Assembly (NCBI GenBank): GCA_026707745.1
Contig: JAPOWG010000093.1
Location: forward strand, 1-49,658
Reading direction: 5' to 3'
DNA length: 49,658 nucleotides
Source of the DNA: Chloroflexota bacterium
GTDB lineage: Bacteria > Chloroflexota > Anaerolineae > Aggregatilineales > Phototrophicaceae
Shown in pieces: positions 41,220 through 49,603 of this stretch (the first letter of the stretch is position 1; each line of letters starts with the position of its first letter). A model generated the notes under the pieces. The model was not told the DNA's origin. It did not search any database and saw only the letters and a list, made by a program, of their open reading frames with translations. The translations under genes and the position numbers were made by a program.

Positions 41220-42515
41220 CTATTGCCCAAGAGCGCCAAGTAACGCCTGCGTTTCCTCCGAGGGCGCAACACCGAGTCTTCTCTTAAGCATGCGCTCCAA
41301 GAAAGTGTACTGCTGACGCGCATCGTCATTCCGACCCATATTGATGTACATCTGTATAACTTTACGGTGGATGTCTTCACGCTGCGGTGTTTCCCGCAGT
41401 ACTCTGATGTACGAACCGAGCGCCCGCTCCCATTCTCCCCGCCCGGCTTGCAGGTTCGCCAAGCCAATTAACGCTTCGGCGTACATTGTCTGTAGCTGTT
41501 TCCGCCTCGCGTCTACCCAGGCGAGCTTGACCGTATGCAAGAAGGGCGCTTTGTAGATGTCCACCGCGTGTCGGAACAAAACTTCCTTCTCGTGCGGATT
41601 GTCGGACAACAACGCCCCTTCCATGGCGTACTCGAAATCGGCAACATCGTAGTGGCGCACGATCTTGTCGCTCGGCACATAGAAACCGGCGGAATAAGTC
41701 GTGAGTTCGTAATTCTCCTCATCGTCGACTTGCATCGAGATTCGTTCGGTTATCTTGCGCTTGGTCACATGAAAGACATTGGTCGCATCTTTTATCGACA
41801 GCTTGGGCCAAAAGATGTCGAAAATCTGGTCACGCGTGACCAAGGGATTATCGATGAAATAAAAGAAGAGATTCCGTGGCAGGGCGCCGTCCCAACTGCG
41901 GATCTCCCGTCCGTTGGAAACGGCGTGACCGCGGCCAAAGGCGTACACTTCTAACTGCGGTTTGAGCGTCGCTTCTTTGGTGAACATAAGATTATTCGAA
42001 CGATGCTCAGTACCCAACACCACCGCCTGATCCCTGTTGACCCAGTTGATCCACGGCTCGTAAGTGAGCAATCGAGAATTCAACGCCAACTGCGTGTTCG
42101 CTGGCAAGTTGTCGACGAGAGCGGACATAAAAGCGCGGAATTCCGCATCCTGGGGCACACGATCTAGCTCGTCAAGAAATAATACCGCGCGTTCTAAATC
42201 AACATGCCCCAAATCCGCAGCCAATGCGGCGCCCATTTCTTCCGCGGACGCACCCTCTAACGCATCAGAAAGTCCCCCTCCAAAATCATCCAATACCAAC
42301 TGTAACTCTGCCAGCAATCCCTTTACCCAAACCTGCAAACTGTCGGCTTCGTCCGGGATTCGATGATACAGCAACCCTTCGCCGATGTCGTTCAGAAAAT
42401 AACTCAAAAAGACGTTTCTAAAGTTTGCCCAGGGATAAAGCAATATCACTCTCTTGCCCCTGGCGAGATCTCTAAACGACTCGAACGAAACATTCGCGAC
42501 TGCATTGGGTAACAT
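41220..42515 (-). CDS. BTAD-domain regulator with ATPase-like N-terminus
   Basis: The 431-aa protein ends with a winged-helix-like segment (about 190-280) and a bacterial transcriptional activation domain, helical TPR-like (about 290-425), ending QQYTFLERMLKRRLGVAPSE, as in SARP-family regulators. The N-terminal 180 residues look like an AAA+/STAND ATPase: a possible Walker B in ERAVLFLDELDRVPQD (near 110) and RLLTYEPWINWVN beyond. The expected Walker A is not recognisable; VILLYPWANFRNV (near 23) lacks the GK[ST]. This suggests loss of ATP binding. The usual SARP order places the DNA-binding domain first, so the arrangement is unusual. No target genes are adjacent. Confidence 0.65.
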   Translation of the reverse strand: MLPNAVANVSFESFRDLARGKRVILLYPWANFRNVFLSYFLNDIGEGLLYHRIPDEADSLQVWVKGLLAELQLVLDDFGGGLSDALEGASAEEMGAALAADLGHVDLERAVLFLDELDRVPQDAEFRAFMSALVDNLPANTQLALNSRLLTYEPWINWVNRDQAVVLGTEHRSNNLMFTKEATLKPQLEVYAFGRGHAVSNGREIRSWDGALPRNLFFYFIDNPLVTRDQIFDIFWPKLSIKDATNVFHVTKRKITERISMQVDDEENYELTTYSAGFYVPSDKIVRHYDVADFEYAMEGALLSDNPHEKEVLFRHAVDIYKAPFLHTVKLAWVDARRKQLQTMYAEALIGLANLQAGRGEWERALGSYIRVLRETPQREDIHRKVIQMYINMGRNDDARQQYTFLERMLKRRLGVAPSEETQALLGALGQ

Positions 42516-43226
42516 ATTGAAACCTTTCGATGCATTTACAGCGATGGAAGTGCCTGTAACCCGCGCGCTACAAACAATAAAGGTTGCGCAGTTGCATAAC
42601 TATAACACCGATAAAGCCACCCTACAAACGAAATTGCCACCGCTGGCATGCCAAGAATCTATTGCGATTTTCTAGACTTTAACATATTATCGACTATCTG
42701 AACAATACAATTAGTCAACTCTGGTTGTTTCACAAGAAATCAGTGCTTGCTTCGGACACATCATTTTTCTCTTTCGCACTTGAATTAAGCGCCTTTCTAT
42801 CTGCGAAGACCAAGAACTTTTCCTTAAGTGGAGCGCTCGGCTATTTTCATAATTTGCTCCGCAGCTGCGGCAGCCAGCGATCGCAGTTTCCTGACGCGCC
42901 TTTTGCAAACTAAAGCAATATTAACCTGTCTTGCGATTTTGGGTTTGTTTGTCGAATGCAAGCCCGTAACCAACAATAGACCAGCGGCAATCCTGCCCGA
43001 TTTACGATATCAGATTTACAAACACCTTATAATCGGAATTGTAACGCCGGTTCAATTCGAAAGCAAACGAAAACACCTTCAGTTGCCAGCCAACTTGCGC
43101 GAAGCCACACGCATTGACGAGATTTTCGAAAGATCGTCGGACTAACGAGGGCGCGCTTGAACTGGCAATAGCGCAGGAAACTGCAAGCGTAACTTAGCCT
43201 GGCTTGGTAACCTCAGTCACGTTTGT
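42516..43226. other. AT-richer gene-free stretch
   Basis: This 711-bp stretch is less GC-rich than its neighbours. I see no recognisable gene, tRNA or transposon. A possible reading frame at 42828-43145 (plus) starts without a ribosome binding site and has no recognisable domain; I reject it. Small direct repeats such as GTTGC (42581-42594) occur upstream of the BTAD gene. The region may hold regulatory DNA or decayed sequence. Confidence 0.5.
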
Positions 43227-43751
43227 CTAGCCTTCTTCTATTGTTACGCTTTTGATCTTGTCCGCAACGATAGCCCTGTTCGGACGCTGAGGATCAATCC
43301 GCTGCAACGCGCTCAAGACCCGCAAGCCTTCTTCATCGTTCACGCGCCCGAAAACGGCATGGCGCCCGTCAAGATGAGGGGTCGGCGCAAAAGTAATGAA
43401 AAACTGCGAGCCGTTGCTATTGGGGCCGGCATTTGCCATGCTCAAGGTGCCGGGCGCATCGTGCGGGATCCGCAAAGCGGACGCTTCGTCGTCCCAGCGA
43501 TAACCGGGTCCCCCGCGACCGCTGCCCGTGGGGTCGCCGCCCTGCGCCATGAACCCGTCCAGCACGCGGTGGAAGATGACATCGTCATAGAATCCATCTC
43601 GGCAGAGGAAAACAAAATTGTTGACCGTGATCGGCGCGCGGTCGGCGAAGAGCTCGATTGAGATCGTCCCTTTGCTGGTTTCCATTTTGGCGCGGTAGGT
43701 CTTCTTCGGGTCAATAACCATGGCGGGCGGGCTGTCGTATTGCTTCGGCAC
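43227..43751 (-). CDS. Cyclophilin-type peptidyl-prolyl cis-trans isomerase
   Basis: The 174-aa cytoplasmic protein accelerates proline isomerisation during protein folding. The catalytic Arg is in [17 protein letters not shown] (near 60), followed by [17 protein letters not shown] and [11 protein letters not shown], the classic cyclophilin core. No signal peptide is present. It uses a GTG start at 43751 with AGGAG 5-6 nt upstream. No clear operon. Confidence 0.95.
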   Translation of the reverse strand: MPKQYDSPPAMVIDPKKTYRAKMETSKGTISIELFADRAPITVNNFVFLCRDGFYDDVIFHRVLDGFMAQGGDPTGSGRGGPGYRWDDEASALRIPHDAPGTLSMANAGPNSNGSQFFITFAPTPHLDGRHAVFGRVNDEEGLRVLSALQRIDPQRPNRAIVADKIKSVTIEEG

Positions 43752-43846
43752 GGAACGCTCCTGTCTCTTGGCTTGCTGTGCGTAGCGTAGCAGACAATGA
43801 ACAGCGGGGCTAGAGCGCAGTAGGTTCGATTGTCATACAAGGGTCA

Positions 43847-43875
43847 TTGGCAACTCATAGTCGAATCTGTACAAT
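43847..43875 (+). promoter_or_regulatory. Promoter of the ImmA/IrrE-DUF4411 pair
   Basis: TTGGCA (43847-43852) and TACAAT (43870-43875) are separated by exactly 17 bp, about 28 bp before the ATG. GAGGAA follows as ribosome binding site. Confidence 0.6.
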
Positions 43876-43903
43876 CTAGGCATTTGACAAGAGGAACTTC
43901 GCT

Positions 43904-45106
43904 ATGCCTGCGGTAAATCCAGAAATCCTTATATGGGCGCGCGAGACTGCTGGTTTGGAAGTCGAGGAAGTGGCGAAGAAAATCTTTACGGATGGTAAAA
44001 AGCTCAGCGCGAATGAGAAACTCAAACTGCTAGAAAGTGGACAAAAGGAGCCGACCCGTCCTCAACTCAACAAAATGTCGAAGGCATATCATCAACCTCT
44101 TCTGACATTTTACCTCAGCGAGCCCCCCAAGAGAGAGGATCGCGGCGAGGATTTCCGTAACTTGCCTCAGAAAACATTCGACCGAAAAGGCAACGCTCAT
44201 TTGAATTTGCTGATGCGCAATATCAAGGCGTCGCAAAATCTGGTGAGACAATTGTTGGAAGATGAAGAAGGCGAGGAGGAATTGCCCTTCATCGCTTCGG
44301 CAACAATGTCTGCCGGATACCAAGCAGTCGCAAAGGATATCGTCGAAACTTTGGAATTTGACCTCGATGTGTTTCGCAGTAAACGTGAACTTCGAGAGGC
44401 CTTCGCTTACCTGAGAGAAAGGATCGAACGGCAGGGTATATTTGTTCTTTTGCAAAGCGATTTGGGAAGTCATCACACAACGATTCCGATAGAAGTTTTC
44501 CGCGGATTCGCCTTCGCAGACCCCATTGCGCCATACATCGTCGTCAACCGGCAGGACGCTGTATCTGCCTGGAGTTTCACTGCCTTGCACGAAGTCGCGC
44601 ATCTATGGCTGGGCAAGAGCGGCGTTTCCGGCACATGGGGAGAAGCAGATGTGGAGCGATTCTGCAATAAAGTCGCCGCGTCGATCCTCCTGCCGACATC
44701 CGAATTGAATGAACTCCTGCCTTTGCAGCACTTCCACTTGGACGATGCCGCCGTCGCAATCAACGCGTTTGCCACATCAAGAAACATCAGCCGGGCGATG
44801 GTGGCCTACAACTTGATGCGGGAAGACAAGATAAGCCGATCTCTCTGGCAAGCCCTGCGGGATAAGTTTGCGGCTGAATGGAGGAAGAATAATGACGATG
44901 AAAAAGCCAGCCGTAGCGATAAGCAAGGCGGACCCAGTTATTATGCTGTGCGCCGATTCCATCTGGGACCGGGTCTCATCGGGCTGGCAAAAAATTTTCT
45001 GTCCGGGGGGGAACTGACACCATCGAAAGCGGGCGTTGTTCTTGGAATCAAAGCCATAAATGTTTACCCACTGTTGAATCCAGATTACTACGCTCGGAGA
45101 AATTGA
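43904..45106 (+). CDS. XRE-like/ImmA-IrrE metallopeptidase (antitoxin-like)
   Basis: The 400-aa protein has an N-terminal helix-turn-helix-like region (about 1-65) with ARETAGLEVEEVAKKIF and a later TRPQLNKMSKAYHQP. A C-terminal ImmA/IrrE (COG2856) zinc-peptidase domain follows, whose HEXXH motif is FTALHEVAHLWLG (near 225). Such proteins cleave repressors or act as antitoxins with toxins encoded downstream. Its stop overlaps the next gene start (TGATG). The pair forms a typical COG2856-DUF4411 two-gene module. Codon use is less GC-biased than that of neighbouring genes, suggesting transfer. Confidence 0.87.
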   Translation: MPAVNPEILIWARETAGLEVEEVAKKIFTDGKKLSANEKLKLLESGQKEPTRPQLNKMSKAYHQPLLTFYLSEPPKREDRGEDFRNLPQKTFDRKGNAHLNLLMRNIKASQNLVRQLLEDEEGEEELPFIASATMSAGYQAVAKDIVETLEFDLDVFRSKRELREAFAYLRERIERQGIFVLLQSDLGSHHTTIPIEVFRGFAFADPIAPYIVVNRQDAVSAWSFTALHEVAHLWLGKSGVSGTWGEADVERFCNKVAASILLPTSELNELLPLQHFHLDDAAVAINAFATSRNISRAMVAYNLMREDKISRSLWQALRDKFAAEWRKNNDDEKASRSDKQGGPSYYAVRRFHLGPGLIGLAKNFLSGGELTPSKAGVVLGIKAINVYPLLNPDYYARRN

Positions 45107-45618
45107 TGCAATATCTGCTTGACGCCAACGTATTGATAACGGCAAACGCGACTTACTACGAGAAAGGTCGAGTTCCACATTTCTGGGACTGGCTTGCCAG
45201 CGAAGCAGCAAAGGGAATAGTGAAGATCCCACAGCAAATCTTTGATGAGATAACGCCCAGCAGTAAGGACTGGGATTTCGCTGACTGGATTAGCAAAAAC
45301 GAAGGTAACCTGTCACTCGTTGAAATTGTATCGGAACAGCATCTGAACCGAGTTCTTCAAGATGGTTATGAACTTGAGCCTTCAACAATCGCGGAAAGTT
45401 TACCCGTCGCAGACAGGAATGATGTTATGCTCATTTCTTATGCGCTGGCTGGCAATGGAGACCGTTGCGTCGTTACGTTGGAAAGCAAGCAAGAGAATGC
45501 CCCGCCAACCTTATAGCCAATTAGAAGGAAAATTCCGTATGTTTGTCGCAAGCTGGGCATCCGACCAATGGATACATTTGATCTCATTCGCGAACTGGAT
45601 TTCAGAATTCCATCTTAG
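45106..45618 (+). pseudogene. DUF4411 (PIN-like) toxin gene interrupted by an amber codon
   Basis: The frame starts with MQYLLDANVLITANATYY, the PIN-like Asp motif of DUF4411, and reads through VVTLESKQENAPPTL (near 124-136) to a TAG at 45514-45516. The same frame continues after it as PIRRKIPYVCRKLGIRPMD, then TFDLIRELDFRIPS, ending at TAG 45616-45618. That tail is the expected DUF4411 C-terminus, so one stop interrupts an otherwise intact 170-codon gene; a truncated 136-aa product would lack the final helices. A base change such as AAG or CAG to TAG would explain it, or a sequencing error. The toxin is probably inactive unless the stop is read through. Confidence 0.7.
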
Positions 45619-45661
45619 ACAAAGCTGAACTATCGCCATCGAGGCGGCAAGGACCCCACCC

Positions 45662-48076
45662 ATGCCCCAAATAGCCGAACTTTTCCAATCCATGTCCTAC
45701 GGACCCGCGCCGGAATCCGACGCCGCGGCCAATGCCTGGCTGGAATCCCACAAGCGCCATTTCGACCTCTTCATCAATAACCAGTGGGTCCCGCCGGCCG
45801 AAGGCAAGACCCTCGCCGTCAGCAACCCGGCGCGCTCCGAAACCCTGGCGCAAGTCGCCGACGCCTCCGCCGCCGACATTGACGTCGCGGTCAAGGCCGC
45901 CCGCGACGCCTACGAAACCTGGTCGGCGCTCCGCCCCCATCAGCGAGCGCGCCACCTCTACGCCATCGCTCGCAACGTCCAGAAACACGCCCGCCTGCTT
46001 GCCGTCGTCGAAAGCCTGGACAACGGCAAAGCCATCCGCGAAGCGCGCGACATCGATATCCCGCTGGTGGCGCGCCACTTCTATTATCATGCCGGCTGGG
46101 CACAACTGATGGAAAGTGAATTGCGCGACTATCAGTCCCTGGGCGTCGTCGGGCAAGTGATACCGTGGAACTTCCCGCTGCTGATGCTGGCCTGGAAGAT
46201 CGCGCCGGCCATTGCCATGGGCAATACGGTTGTCATCAAGCCCGCGCCTTACACGCCGCTTGCCGCCCTGCTCTTCGCCGAGATCATCGCGGAAGCCGGC
46301 ATCCCGCCCGGCGTCGTCAACATCGTCACAGGCGGCGACGAAGCCGGCGCGTCCCTGGTGGCGCACGGCGACCTGGACAAGGTCGCCTTCACCGGTTCGA
46401 CAGCGGTCGGGCGCATCATTCGCCGGGTGACAGCCGGAACGGGCGTCAAACTCACATTGGAACTGGGCGGCAAGTCGCCCTTTGTGGTCTTCGACGACGC
46501 CGATCTGGACGGCGCGGTTGAAGGTCTGGTCGACGCCATTTTCTTCAATCAGGGCGAGGTTTGCTGCGCTGGATCGCGCCTGCTGGTGCAAGAGAACATC
46601 GCCGACAGATTCATCGCCAAGCTCAAACGGCGCATGTCGCGCCTGCGCCTGGGGGACGCCCTGGACAAGGGCATCGACCTCGGCGCCATCGTCGACCCCG
46701 TCCAGCGAGACAATATCGCCGCCTGGGTCAAGCGCGGCATCGAGGATGGCGCCGATGTCTATCAGCCGGATATTGCGTCGCCTGACCAGGGCTGCTTTTA
46801 TCCGCCGACGCTCTTGACAAATGTAGAAGCGGCCTCGGCTGTGGCGCAGCAAGAGATCTTCGGTCCCGTACTGGTGGCGATGAGCTTCCGAACGCCCGGC
46901 GAAGCGGTTGAACTGGCGAACAATACGAGTTACGGTTTGGCGGCTTCGGTTTGGAGCGAGAATATCAGTCTGGCATTGGATACCGCGCGCAAGATCAAAG
47001 CCGGCAGCATCTGGATCAATTCCACCAACTTGTTCGATGCGGCAGCCGGCTTCGGCGGCTATCGCGAAAGCGGCTTCGGGCGCGAGGGCGGCAAGGAAGG
47101 CTTGTTCGCTTATCTGCGCCCGCGCTGGATGAAGCGGTCCCGCCCGCACATGGACGACGCTCCCGATGACTGGGGGGCCCATGTGCCCCCGGCGCCTTCT
47201 GCCCTGGGCAATGCCACAGAAGGCGACTCGCCCATAGACCGCACTGCCAAACTGTATATCGGCGGGGCGCAGAAACGTCCCGACGGCAACTATACGCGAT
47301 CGATCATAGCGCCATCCGGAGCGGCGGTCGGGCAGGCCGGCGATGCCAACCGCAAGGACATTCGCGATGCCGTAGAAGCCGCGCGCAAAGCCAGGAACTG
47401 GGCTTATTACGCGCCCCACGCTCGCGCGCAGATCTTGTATTACATCGCGGAAAACTTGTCGGCGCGCCGCGACGAATTCGCCAGTCGCATTAAGATGATG
47501 ACAGCCTGCGAGCCGGCATGGGCAGAGCGGGAGGTCGAGGCCGCGATTGAGCGATTCTTCCACTGGGCCGCTTTCGCTGACAAGTCGGGAGGCGCCGTTC
47601 AAGAGACGACGCTGCGCGGCCTGGTAGCCGCGATTCACGAACCCATCGGCGTCATCGGCATCGCCTGCCCCGACGCCCGCCCGCTCCTGGCCTTCACGTC
47701 CTTGCTCGCGCCCGCGATCTCGCGCGGCAACACCGTCGTCTGCCTGCCCTCCCCGATCTACCCGCTGAGCGCGACCGATCTCTATCAGGTCTTTGATACC
47801 TCCGACTTGCCGGCGGGCGTGGTCAACATCGTCACCGGCGATCGCGACCATCTGGTGAAGACCCTGGCCGAGCATGACGATGTCGATAGCCTGTGGTACT
47901 TCGGCAGCGCCGAGGGCAGCCGACAAGTCGAGGCGCGCTCGGCGGCAAATATGAAGCGAACCTGGGTCAACTACGGCGCCGACCGTGATTGGTTCGATCC
48001 GGTCCAGGGCGCGGGCGCCGAGTTCATCCAGGAATCGATACAGGTCAAGAATATCTGGGTCCCAACCGGCGTCTAG
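45662..48076 (+). CDS. ALDH16-type two-domain aldehyde dehydrogenase
   Basis: The 804-aa protein has a full aldehyde dehydrogenase domain (about 20-500) joined to a second, partial ALDH-like domain (about 530-800). The first has PWNFPLLMLAWKIAPA, VAFTGSTAVGR, the general-base Glu in LTLELGGKSPFVVF and the nucleophile in GEVCCAGSR (near 301), so it looks catalytic. The second has ALDH-like AIHEPIGVIGIACPDA and SRGNTVVCLPSPIYPL but lacks the catalytic Cys. This architecture and length match the ALDH16 family, which exists in bacteria and vertebrates; the vertebrate form lost the Cys. It oxidises aldehydes with NAD+. AAGGA precedes the ATG. Confidence 0.9.
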   Translation: MPQIAELFQSMSYGPAPESDAAANAWLESHKRHFDLFINNQWVPPAEGKTLAVSNPARSETLAQVADASAADIDVAVKAARDAYETWSALRPHQRARHLYAIARNVQKHARLLAVVESLDNGKAIREARDIDIPLVARHFYYHAGWAQLMESELRDYQSLGVVGQVIPWNFPLLMLAWKIAPAIAMGNTVVIKPAPYTPLAALLFAEIIAEAGIPPGVVNIVTGGDEAGASLVAHGDLDKVAFTGSTAVGRIIRRVTAGTGVKLTLELGGKSPFVVFDDADLDGAVEGLVDAIFFNQGEVCCAGSRLLVQENIADRFIAKLKRRMSRLRLGDALDKGIDLGAIVDPVQRDNIAAWVKRGIEDGADVYQPDIASPDQGCFYPPTLLTNVEAASAVAQQEIFGPVLVAMSFRTPGEAVELANNTSYGLAASVWSENISLALDTARKIKAGSIWINSTNLFDAAAGFGGYRESGFGREGGKEGLFAYLRPRWMKRSRPHMDDAPDDWGAHVPPAPSALGNATEGDSPIDRTAKLYIGGAQKRPDGNYTRSIIAPSGAAVGQAGDANRKDIRDAVEAARKARNWAYYAPHARAQILYYIAENLSARRDEFASRIKMMTACEPAWAEREVEAAIERFFHWAAFADKSGGAVQETTLRGLVAAIHEPIGVIGIACPDARPLLAFTSLLAPAISRGNTVVCLPSPIYPLSATDLYQVFDTSDLPAGVVNIVTGDRDHLVKTLAEHDDVDSLWYFGSAEGSRQVEARSAANMKRTWVNYGADRDWFDPVQGAGAEFIQESIQVKNIWVPTGV

Positions 48077-49302
48077 GCAAAACCATCTATCAATTCCAAT
48101 AAGGCGTGAAGCATTAAGTTCGCGCCATTGACACAATCGGCATCCTTCGTGAACTCCTTTGGGTTATGGCTGATGCCGCAGGCCGACGGGACGAAAAACA
48201 TGGCGGCGGGACAGACTTGGGCCAGCGACTGACTGTCGTGACCGGCGAAACTCAGCATGCGCCGATGGGACAGGCCGAGCGCGGCGGCCGCCCGCTCAAT
48301 CGCGGACATGACCTTCTCGCTCATGCGCGCGGGAAGGACGGCCGGCGATTCCTCGAAGGATGCCCGCAAATCAAATTCGCGAGCGCATTGCTCCAGCAAG
48401 CCCAGCAGATCGTCGCTCATGGCAGCCATTTCTTCCAAAGAACCATGGCGGAATTCCAGCGCCAGATCAACCTGGGCCGGGACGATGTTGAATGCGCCGG
48501 GTTCAGCCCTGATCATGCCGATATTACAGACGCCCGGACTGTAGTTGTCCATGACATGTTGGCGCGCGCGCAAGACAAATTGCGCCGCTCCCCAGAGCGC
48601 GTCCCGCCGTTGCCGCATGGGCTTGGTACCGGCGTGGGCCGCCTCGCCAACCAAGGTCAGTTTCAGCGAACGTATGCCGACGATGGCATCGACCACGCCG
48701 ATGTCGATGTTCCCGTCTTCCAGGCGCGCGCCTTGTTCGATATGCAATTCGACCCAGGCCAGGACGTCATCGCGGCGCGCCCTCAGCATGGACTCGCGGG
48801 AGATGCCCGCAGCCTCCAGCCGCTTACTCAGTTCTTCCGGGGCGATCTTGCTACGCTCCAGATCCGGCGCTTCGAGCTGTCCGACCAGGGCGCGGCTGCC
48901 CATCAAGCCCATGATGGCGCCTTCTTCGTCGGTGAAGTTGAGAGCCTCCAGCGTGAGCGCCGGCCGAATGCCGTGATCCTTCATCGTCCGCAGGGCCTCG
49001 AAGGCAGCCAAGAGCCCCAGCGCGCCGTCATAGCGCCCGCCATCAGGCACGCTGTCCAGATGGGAGCCGGCCAGTATGCGCTTGTCGCTGGGCGGGTCGC
49101 TCCACAGAATCGCGGATTGATTGCCGGCCCCGTCCAGCGCGTAGTCGAGCCCGGCTTCGGCGATCTTGCCGCGATACCATTGCCGCGCCTCGATATCGCC
49201 GGCTGTCAAGGCCGGGCGGGATACGCCACCCTCGGCAGTGGCGCCAATCAGCGACAGTTCGCGCAGGTCGGCCAGAAAGCGTCTCTCGTTGATCTTGAGC
49301 AT
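48073..49302 (-). CDS. M20 amidohydrolase, allantoate/N-carbamoyl-amino acid hydrolase type
   Basis: The 409-aa dimetal hydrolase has SHLDSVPDGGRYDGALG (near 75-90), ALNFTDEEGAIMG, the dimerisation-domain WVELHIEQGARLE (near 183) and the C-terminal SFAGHDSQSLAQV plus SACGISHNPKEF. These are typical of the AllC/HyuC group, which hydrolyses ureido or carbamoyl-amino acid bonds. ATG at 49302 follows GGAGGAAA. It is convergent with the ALDH16 gene, the stop codons overlapping in CTAG. The two genes may belong to related catabolism, but they are not co-transcribed. Confidence 0.92.
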   Translation of the reverse strand: MLKINERRFLADLRELSLIGATAEGGVSRPALTAGDIEARQWYRGKIAEAGLDYALDGAGNQSAILWSDPPSDKRILAGSHLDSVPDGGRYDGALGLLAAFEALRTMKDHGIRPALTLEALNFTDEEGAIMGLMGSRALVGQLEAPDLERSKIAPEELSKRLEAAGISRESMLRARRDDVLAWVELHIEQGARLEDGNIDIGVVDAIVGIRSLKLTLVGEAAHAGTKPMRQRRDALWGAAQFVLRARQHVMDNYSPGVCNIGMIRAEPGAFNIVPAQVDLALEFRHGSLEEMAAMSDDLLGLLEQCAREFDLRASFEESPAVLPARMSEKVMSAIERAAAALGLSHRRMLSFAGHDSQSLAQVCPAAMFFVPSACGISHNPKEFTKDADCVNGANLMLHALLELIDGFA

Positions 49303-49542
49303 GGCATTTTCCTCCAGTGGCGCGAGGTTAGCGCAGATATAGGTCTTTAACCAGTCGGCCGTCGGGAGCAATGCGTATCGAGGGACCCAAGGGGCCGCCG
49401 AATTGCCGCCCCTTGGCGCCCCCGCAAGTCCCCCACGAGCGCCCCGCGGCGTCCCCGTATTTCCCCAGATTTTGAGGGGGTGGAAGGGCTGGAAGGCGCG
49501 GTATTGCTGGGTTTTGGATTTGGCGGGGGCGGTACATTTTTT

Positions 49543-49600
49543 TTCGCCACAGAGGCACAGAGGGTCGCGTAGACACTGACCGCCGGCGCAGAGAGCGGCC
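49543..49600. repeat. Dispersed repeat units between M20 gene and IS end
   Basis: The 356-bp gene-free gap 49303-49658 holds an inverted copy of motifs seen at 41 kb: CGCCACAGAGGCACAGAG (49545-49562) and CGCGTAGACAC (49566-49576), reverse complements of the CTGTGCCTC and GTGTCTACGCG units. The two units are adjacent here but 90 bp apart at 41 kb. The rest of the gap (49303-49540) is GC-rich without a supported gene. Confidence 0.55.
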
Positions 49601-49603
49601 CTC

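Noticed and set aside
42828..43145. Short plus-strand frame (105 codons) in the gene-free gap
   Set aside because: No ribosome binding site, no domain and no neighbour on the same strand; kept only as a note.
45602..48136. Open frame of 844 codons on the minus strand opposite the ALDH16-type gene
   Set aside because: It mirrors the codons of a strong gene with clear motifs, has no ribosome binding site and shows low-complexity composition without any recognisable domain.
48166..49350. Open frame of 394 codons on the plus strand opposite the M20 amidohydrolase gene
   Set aside because: Shadow of the high-GC third positions; the minus-strand gene is unambiguous.
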